From positions 1 through 10,081 of the forward strand of contig JAPXLT010000173.1 in NCBI GenBank assembly GCA_033809415.1: 10,081 nucleotides of DNA. Reading direction: 5' to 3'. The notes below the pieces were generated by a model. The model was not told where the DNA came from, ran no database searches, and saw only the letters and a program-made list of their open reading frames with translations. Below, piece by piece: positions 6,633-10,081 of this stretch. Positions within the stretch are counted from its first letter, which is position 1, and every line of letters starts with the position of its first letter. The position numbers and the translations under genes were made by a program. The DNA comes from JAQVUB01 sp033809415 (GTDB lineage Bacteria > Verrucomicrobiota > Lentisphaeria > Oligosphaerales > Oligosphaeraceae).

Positions 6633-7816
6633 GAATCCTGCATATTTCGCCTGGCTTGCAGGAGACCTGCGGCGTTTCCAATTTTATTGTTGAGAGTTCG
6701 CGAGCTTTGCAGGCACTGGGGCATCGTATATGCATTGCCACCACCATGACATGCGGATATCCCACCGATGATCTAGATATCCAGCTGCTTGCAGACCCGC
6801 GACAGGTTGATTTTTCCCCGGACATCGCGCATATCCATACGCTGTGGAGTCCATACGTCCATAAAGCCGCACGCTGGTGCCGATGCAATCGGTTGCCATA
6901 CGTGGTTTCACCGCATGGTTCGCTGACTCCCTGGGCGCTGCGGTATAAATGGTGGAAAAAGGTGCCGGCGCTGCTGCTGTACCAATATTATGACTTGCTT
7001 CGCGCTGACGCCTTTCATGTGACTGCATACAGCGAAGAAAAAGACTTGAGACGGTTGCGCCTGCAACAGCCAATCATCACGGCACCTCTCGGTGCGGCAG
7101 CGCTTTTTAATGTAGGAAACGTTACAGCCCGTCCGGATGCATATAAAAATCTGCTTTTTATATCACGCATTCATCCAATAAAAGGCTTGGACTTACTAGT
7201 AAATGCCTGGGCAACTTTATCTGTTGCTGTCAAAAAGGGCTGGCGTTTACTGATCGCCGGACCGAATGACATTGGTTATCAGGAAGAATTGCTTGAATTA
7301 GCGGTTAAGGCCGGATTAAACGTTGAGGATTGGCGCGACCGGCTGTCGTTTGGGAAAAAAAACATGACTGGTGGCAGCGAAGTCGGCGTCGCTGAATTCT
7401 CGCAGCATCTTGCCGACAGTCAGGCTGAATTGATTTTTACTGGACCAGTTTATCATCAGGCAAAAGACTTTTTTTACAGCATATCCGACCTTTTTGTCCT
7501 GCCCTCCTACAGTGAAAATTTTGGCGTGGTCGTGGTGGATGCCCTAGCGCATGGCGTACCGGTGATCACGACAAAGGGCACACCATGGCAGGAATTGACT
7601 GGTGGTGATGCCCTCAATGCCTGCGGTCGTTGCGGCTGGTGGATTGAGCTTGGCGCTAAACCGCTTGCTGATGCCCTTGCCGAAGCCATGAGCATGCCGG
7701 ACGAAAGCAGAACGGCTCTCGGTGATAACGGGCGAAAACTGGTCGCGGAAAAATATACCTGGCAGGCTGTCGGCAGAAAACTTGCACAGGGATACCAGGA
7801 AGTCCTGGATAAATAA
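6629..7816 (+). CDS. GT4-type glycosyltransferase (GT-B fold), EX7D variant
   Basis: This 395-residue protein begins MRILHISPGLQETCGVSNFIVE, the Gly-rich first loop of GT4 enzymes. DIAHIHTLWSPY (65-76) and VVSPHGSLTPWAL (92-104) are standard N-domain motifs. LLFISRIHPIKGLDLLV (175-191) and RLLIAGPND (206-214) begin the donor domain. PSYSENFGVVVVDALAHGVPVITTKGTPW covers 292-320, where the family EX7E motif reads Glu296 and Asp304, so the second acid is Asp instead of Glu. CGWWIE at 335-340 is a late motif of this subgroup. About 35 residues (roughly 231-267) lie between the helix after RLLIAGPND and the LIFTGPVY strand, longer than the usual connection. The start overlaps the previous stop (ATGA) and has a good AGGAG. 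Sugar specificity is unknown. Confidence 0.92.
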   Translation: MRILHISPGLQETCGVSNFIVESSRALQALGHRICIATTMTCGYPTDDLDIQLLADPRQVDFSPDIAHIHTLWSPYVHKAARWCRCNRLPYVVSPHGSLTPWALRYKWWKKVPALLLYQYYDLLRADAFHVTAYSEEKDLRRLRLQQPIITAPLGAAALFNVGNVTARPDAYKNLLFISRIHPIKGLDLLVNAWATLSVAVKKGWRLLIAGPNDIGYQEELLELAVKAGLNVEDWRDRLSFGKKNMTGGSEVGVAEFSQHLADSQAELIFTGPVYHQAKDFFYSISDLFVLPSYSENFGVVVVDALAHGVPVITTKGTPWQELTGGDALNACGRCGWWIELGAKPLADALAEAMSMPDESRTALGDNGRKLVAEKYTWQAVGRKLAQGYQEVLDK

Positions 7817-7877
7817 CAATCATCATCGTGTTCGAATTGAAAAAACAGGACATTCCACCGGTTATTACGGTATAAAT

Positions 7878-7882
7878 AGAGG
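7878..7882 (+). promoter_or_regulatory. Ribosome binding site AGAGG before the WbsX-like gene
   Basis: AGAGG lies 8 bases before the ATG at 7891, supporting that start. The 74-base gap ahead of it (7817-7890) also holds TATAAAT at 7871-7877, but no -35 box at normal spacing, and a weak ACCG/CGGT stem of 4 pairs (7857-7860 with 7868-7871). I do not call a promoter. Confidence 0.6.
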
Positions 7883-7890
7883 TTGAGTTA

Positions 7891-9198
7891 ATGCATTTGT
7901 GGACCAGGATAAAATCTGAGCTTTTTCTGATTCTTGCTTTTTTTGTCAAGCTTTCCGGTTTACGTGGTGAGGCCTGGTATCGTGAACATTTGTCCCGTGT
8001 GCGTCACCGCCGGAAATACCTGTCTAGTTTAGAGTTTGACTATGGCAGATATGGTAAGGAGATTCTGGATCGTTCCCGGAAGCCCAGTACTGACTTTGTC
8101 GAGTTATCAAAGGAACCATACGTCCGGTCCCCGGCTGATCCGAAATTGATGGCATTTTATCTGCCGCAGTTTCATCAGATTCCCGAGAACAATCTCTGGC
8201 ATGGGCGTGGATTCACGGAATGGATCAACGTCACCAGGGCGGTGCCGCAGTTTGTCGGACATCATCAGCCGCAACTGCCGATCGATGTCGGTTTTTATGA
8301 TCTTACCCATCCCGATGTCATGTATCGCCAGGTCGAACTGGCAAAACATTACGGCATCTATGGTTTCTGCTTTCATTACTACTGGTTCAGCGGCGGTAAA
8401 CGCCTGCTGGAAACCCCGATATTCAACTGGCTGAAACACAAGGATCTTGATTTGCCGTTTTGTCTGTGCTGGGCCAACGAAAACTGGTCAAAGCTATGGG
8501 ATGGCGGCAACCGCGAAGTCCTGATGCGACAGGAAAGCCGCGCAGAAGATGCCGCCGACTTTTTCCGCGATATCCTCCCTTTTTGGGAGGATCACCGATA
8601 TATTCGCATCGACGGCAAGCCCATGCTGATCATCTATCGCCCTAATCTTTTTACGCAAAAAAATTTCCTGCGGTTTGCCGGCGAATTGCGCCGGTTGGCA
8701 GCCGAATCCGGCCTGCCGGGAATCTACTTGAGCATGGTCGGCGTGGATTATTTTGAAGGAACGGCAACCGAGTGGGGCGTCGATGCAGTAGTGGAATTCC
8801 CGCCCATGCGAATAACGCATCTGCGGGAATACGTCACGGATGGCAATCCGATCAATCCGGATTTCAAGGGCTTTGTCTACAGTATGGAAAAAGCCATCGA
8901 CAGCGGCGCAATCTTCGCCGCTGAATCGGATGCACCCCTGTTTCGTGGAGTGTTTCCGGCCTGGGACAATACCGCCCGTAAGGCCTATTCCAACGCATCG
9001 GTTTACCTGCAATCCCCTGAACTTTACGGACGCTGGCTGCGCGGACTGGTTAACTGGACCCGCCAGAATCACCCCCCCGACAAACAGTTCATCTTTATCA
9101 ATGCCTGGAATGAATGGGCGGAAGGCGCACACCTGGAACCGGATTCGCGCTACGGATACGCATATCTGCAGGAAACTAAGAATGCATTAAAGACGTGA
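7891..9198 (+). CDS. WbsX / GH99-like domain protein
   Basis: This is a 435-residue protein. After an N-terminal basic, partly hydrophobic region (1-80, with LFLILAFFVKL at 11-21 perhaps touching the membrane), the WbsX-type domain starts at PKLMAFYLPQFHQIPENN (84-101). It continues with HGRGFTEWINVTRA (104-117), YGIYGFCFHYYWFSG (154-168), FCLCWANENWS (190-200) and IDGKPMLIIYRP (240-251), and ends with NAWNEWAEGAHLEPD (404-418). This domain is common in O-antigen and capsule loci and is related to GH99 endo-mannosidases. The i/i+3 glutamates of GH99 correspond to Glu408 and Glu411 in NEWAE and are both kept, so a catalytic role is plausible. Whether it is a hydrolase, transferase or chain-processing enzyme is not established. 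No cleavable signal peptide is seen, which argues for a cytoplasmic or membrane-attached site. G+C is the highest in the window (35 of 60 at 8521-8580). Confidence 0.9.
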   Translation: MHLWTRIKSELFLILAFFVKLSGLRGEAWYREHLSRVRHRRKYLSSLEFDYGRYGKEILDRSRKPSTDFVELSKEPYVRSPADPKLMAFYLPQFHQIPENNLWHGRGFTEWINVTRAVPQFVGHHQPQLPIDVGFYDLTHPDVMYRQVELAKHYGIYGFCFHYYWFSGGKRLLETPIFNWLKHKDLDLPFCLCWANENWSKLWDGGNREVLMRQESRAEDAADFFRDILPFWEDHRYIRIDGKPMLIIYRPNLFTQKNFLRFAGELRRLAAESGLPGIYLSMVGVDYFEGTATEWGVDAVVEFPPMRITHLREYVTDGNPINPDFKGFVYSMEKAIDSGAIFAAESDAPLFRGVFPAWDNTARKAYSNASVYLQSPELYGRWLRGLVNWTRQNHPPDKQFIFINAWNEWAEGAHLEPDSRYGYAYLQETKNALKT

Positions 9199-9294
9199 TT
9201 TCAGATGAGAGGGCAATTCCGTAAGAATCATATATGCTAATTTTCAGTGTAGCAATTGGAGTTATTCATCTCATAATCTGCAAGGTGTATTTCT
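9199..9294. other. Intergenic gap before the last glycosyltransferase
   Basis: This 96-base AT-rich spacer contains a weak 5-pair stem (TGCTA 9235-9239 with TAGCA 9250-9254, 10-base loop) without a T-tract. I see no convincing promoter or terminator. It marks the change from the G+C-rich WbsX-like gene to the AT-rich gene on its right. Confidence 0.35.
9282..9287 (+). promoter_or_regulatory. Ribosome binding site AAGGTG before the last gene
   Basis: AAGGTG lies 7 bases before the ATG at 9295 and supports that start for the glycosyltransferase that runs off the window. Confidence 0.7.
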
Positions 9295-10081
9295 ATGTCT
9301 GATATAAAAAATCTGCCTTTAGTATCTTTTTGCCAGATGTGTTATAATCAAGAAAGATACATAAAACAATCTCTTGAATGTGCTTTTGCACAGACCTATT
9401 CGCCTTTGGAAATTATTATTTCTGATGATACCTCAACCGATAGCTCGTGGGACATTATTCTAAAATGTGTTGAAGACTACCATGGTCCCCACACGATTGT
9501 GCTGAATCGTAATCCTACAAACTTAGGCATGGTCGGAAATTGGGACAAACTTTGTTCCTTATCAAAAGGGGAATTGATTTTCAAAGGTGATGGGGATGAT
9601 ATATCCTTGCCTGACCGTGTTGAATCGGTAGTGACAGATTGGTTGAGTTGTAACAAAGAACCGGTATTGATTTCACACTCATATACGAAAATAGATTTAG
9701 TTGGCAAAATAATTGGCCACGTGCGGTTACCTATTTCTGGTTGGGATAATCGTTCTCTTGAAGAAATTTATGAGGGGCGTCCTTTTTTTCATCCAGGAAC
9801 CGGATCAGCATTTAAACGGATTCTCTTTGAACGTTTTGGGCCTTGTACTCAGCGTCAAGCTGCAGATGATGCAGTATATGTAGGACGAGCTGTAATGACA
9901 GGTCGTATGCGCGTGATTCAAGATGAATATGTCATGTATCGAGTTGGAAGCGGAACCACAACCACCTCAGGACCACGCTATAGACAGGCAATGATTAGGG
10001 GCTTAAAGCTTGGTTTTCACTCTCAAAAGCAAGCTTTAATAGATTTGGAAAAAATTAAAGATTCTCTTTCACAGTCATCCC
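9295..10081 (+). CDS. Family 2 glycosyltransferase, 3' end beyond the window
   Basis: From ATG 9295 the frame stays open for 262 codons to the window edge. The protein begins MSDIKNLPLVSFCQMCYNQERYI, a GT2-type first strand and loop. The donor motif is SDDTSTDSS at 43-51, the metal-binding motif is GDGDD at 98-102, and a likely catalytic-base region is QAADDAVYVGRAV at 188-200. HPGTGSAFKRILFERFG (166-182) is the usual acceptor-loop segment. All core GT2 motifs are already present, so only a C-terminal tail should be missing. It is AT-rich (19 G+C in 60 at 9361-9420), unlike the WbsX-like gene before it, which suggests a different source. It shares only family motifs with the two GT2 genes at the left. 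Confidence 0.9.
   Translation, partial: MSDIKNLPLVSFCQMCYNQERYIKQSLECAFAQTYSPLEIIISDDTSTDSSWDIILKCVEDYHGPHTIVLNRNPTNLGMVGNWDKLCSLSKGELIFKGDGDDISLPDRVESVVTDWLSCNKEPVLISHSYTKIDLVGKIIGHVRLPISGWDNRSLEEIYEGRPFFHPGTGSAFKRILFERFGPCTQRQAADDAVYVGRAVMTGRMRVIQDEYVMYRVGSGTTTTSGPRYRQAMIRGLKLGFHSQKQALIDLEKIKDSLSQSS

Noticed and set aside
7871..7877. TATAAAT as a -10 box for the WbsX-like gene
   Set aside because: The only TTGAAA (7837-7842) lies 28 bases upstream, too far for a standard promoter.
8391..8401. GGCGGTAAACG, resembling an ops/JUMPstart element
   Set aside because: It lies inside the WbsX-like coding sequence, encodes the conserved GGKR stretch, and differs from GGCGGTAG at the last base.
8494..9132. 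212-codon reverse-strand frame
   Set aside because: It lies wholly inside the WbsX-like gene, on the opposite strand, and shows no protein-family motif; it is a shadow of a high-G+C gene.
1..10081. CRISPR array, tRNA or rRNA genes
   Set aside because: No regularly spaced repeats, cloverleaf with CCA end, or rRNA-like conserved stretch was seen on either strand.

Overview
The window is part of a surface-polysaccharide (O-antigen, capsule or exopolysaccharide) assembly locus, with every gene on the + strand. The combination of a family 25 LPS-type glycosyltransferase, a WbsX-type protein, a Wzy/WaaL-like membrane protein and many GT2/GT4 enzymes points to a Gram-negative bacterium, most likely a proteobacterium. 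The sequence alone does not identify the genus.

Layout. Bases 1 to about 264 hold non-coding DNA made almost entirely of nested inverted repeats: a 45-base hairpin, a 112-base long palindrome and possible terminal repeats. This element abuts the 3' half of an acyltransferase-3 family gene, which has lost its 5' half, so the gene looks broken by the insertion or by an associated rearrangement. Two family 2 glycosyltransferases follow (788-1777 and 1796-2710). After an AT-rich 145-base gap come a family 25 glycosyltransferase (2856-3623), a left-handed beta-helix acetyltransferase (3696-4202), a Wzy/WaaL-like polymerase or ligase (4216-5448) and two GT4 glycosyltransferases (5445-6632 and 6629-7816). 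The last three form a tightly packed unit, joined by two 4-base ATGA overlaps. A WbsX/GH99-like protein (7891-9198) follows. The right edge holds a further GT2 gene (from 9295) that runs off the window.

How the genes work together (inference from families): the glycosyltransferases add sugars one at a time to a lipid-linked repeat unit at the cytoplasmic face of the inner membrane, and the acetyltransferase decorates a sugar. The multi-pass protein polymerises the repeat or ligates the chain after export. The WbsX-like protein acts on the glycan in an undetermined way. No flippase, ABC exporter, chain-length regulator, initiating phosphoglycosyltransferase or nucleotide-sugar gene is visible, so the locus must continue outside the window.

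Base composition is mosaic. Sampled 60-base lines contain 17 G+C (1081-1140), 25 (3061-3120), 34 (6181-6240), 35 (8521-8580) and 19 (9361-9420). This fits a cluster assembled from pieces of different origin. The most unusual item is the structured element at the left edge. The protein families are otherwise typical of polysaccharide loci, and I see no clear evidence of a wholly new system.
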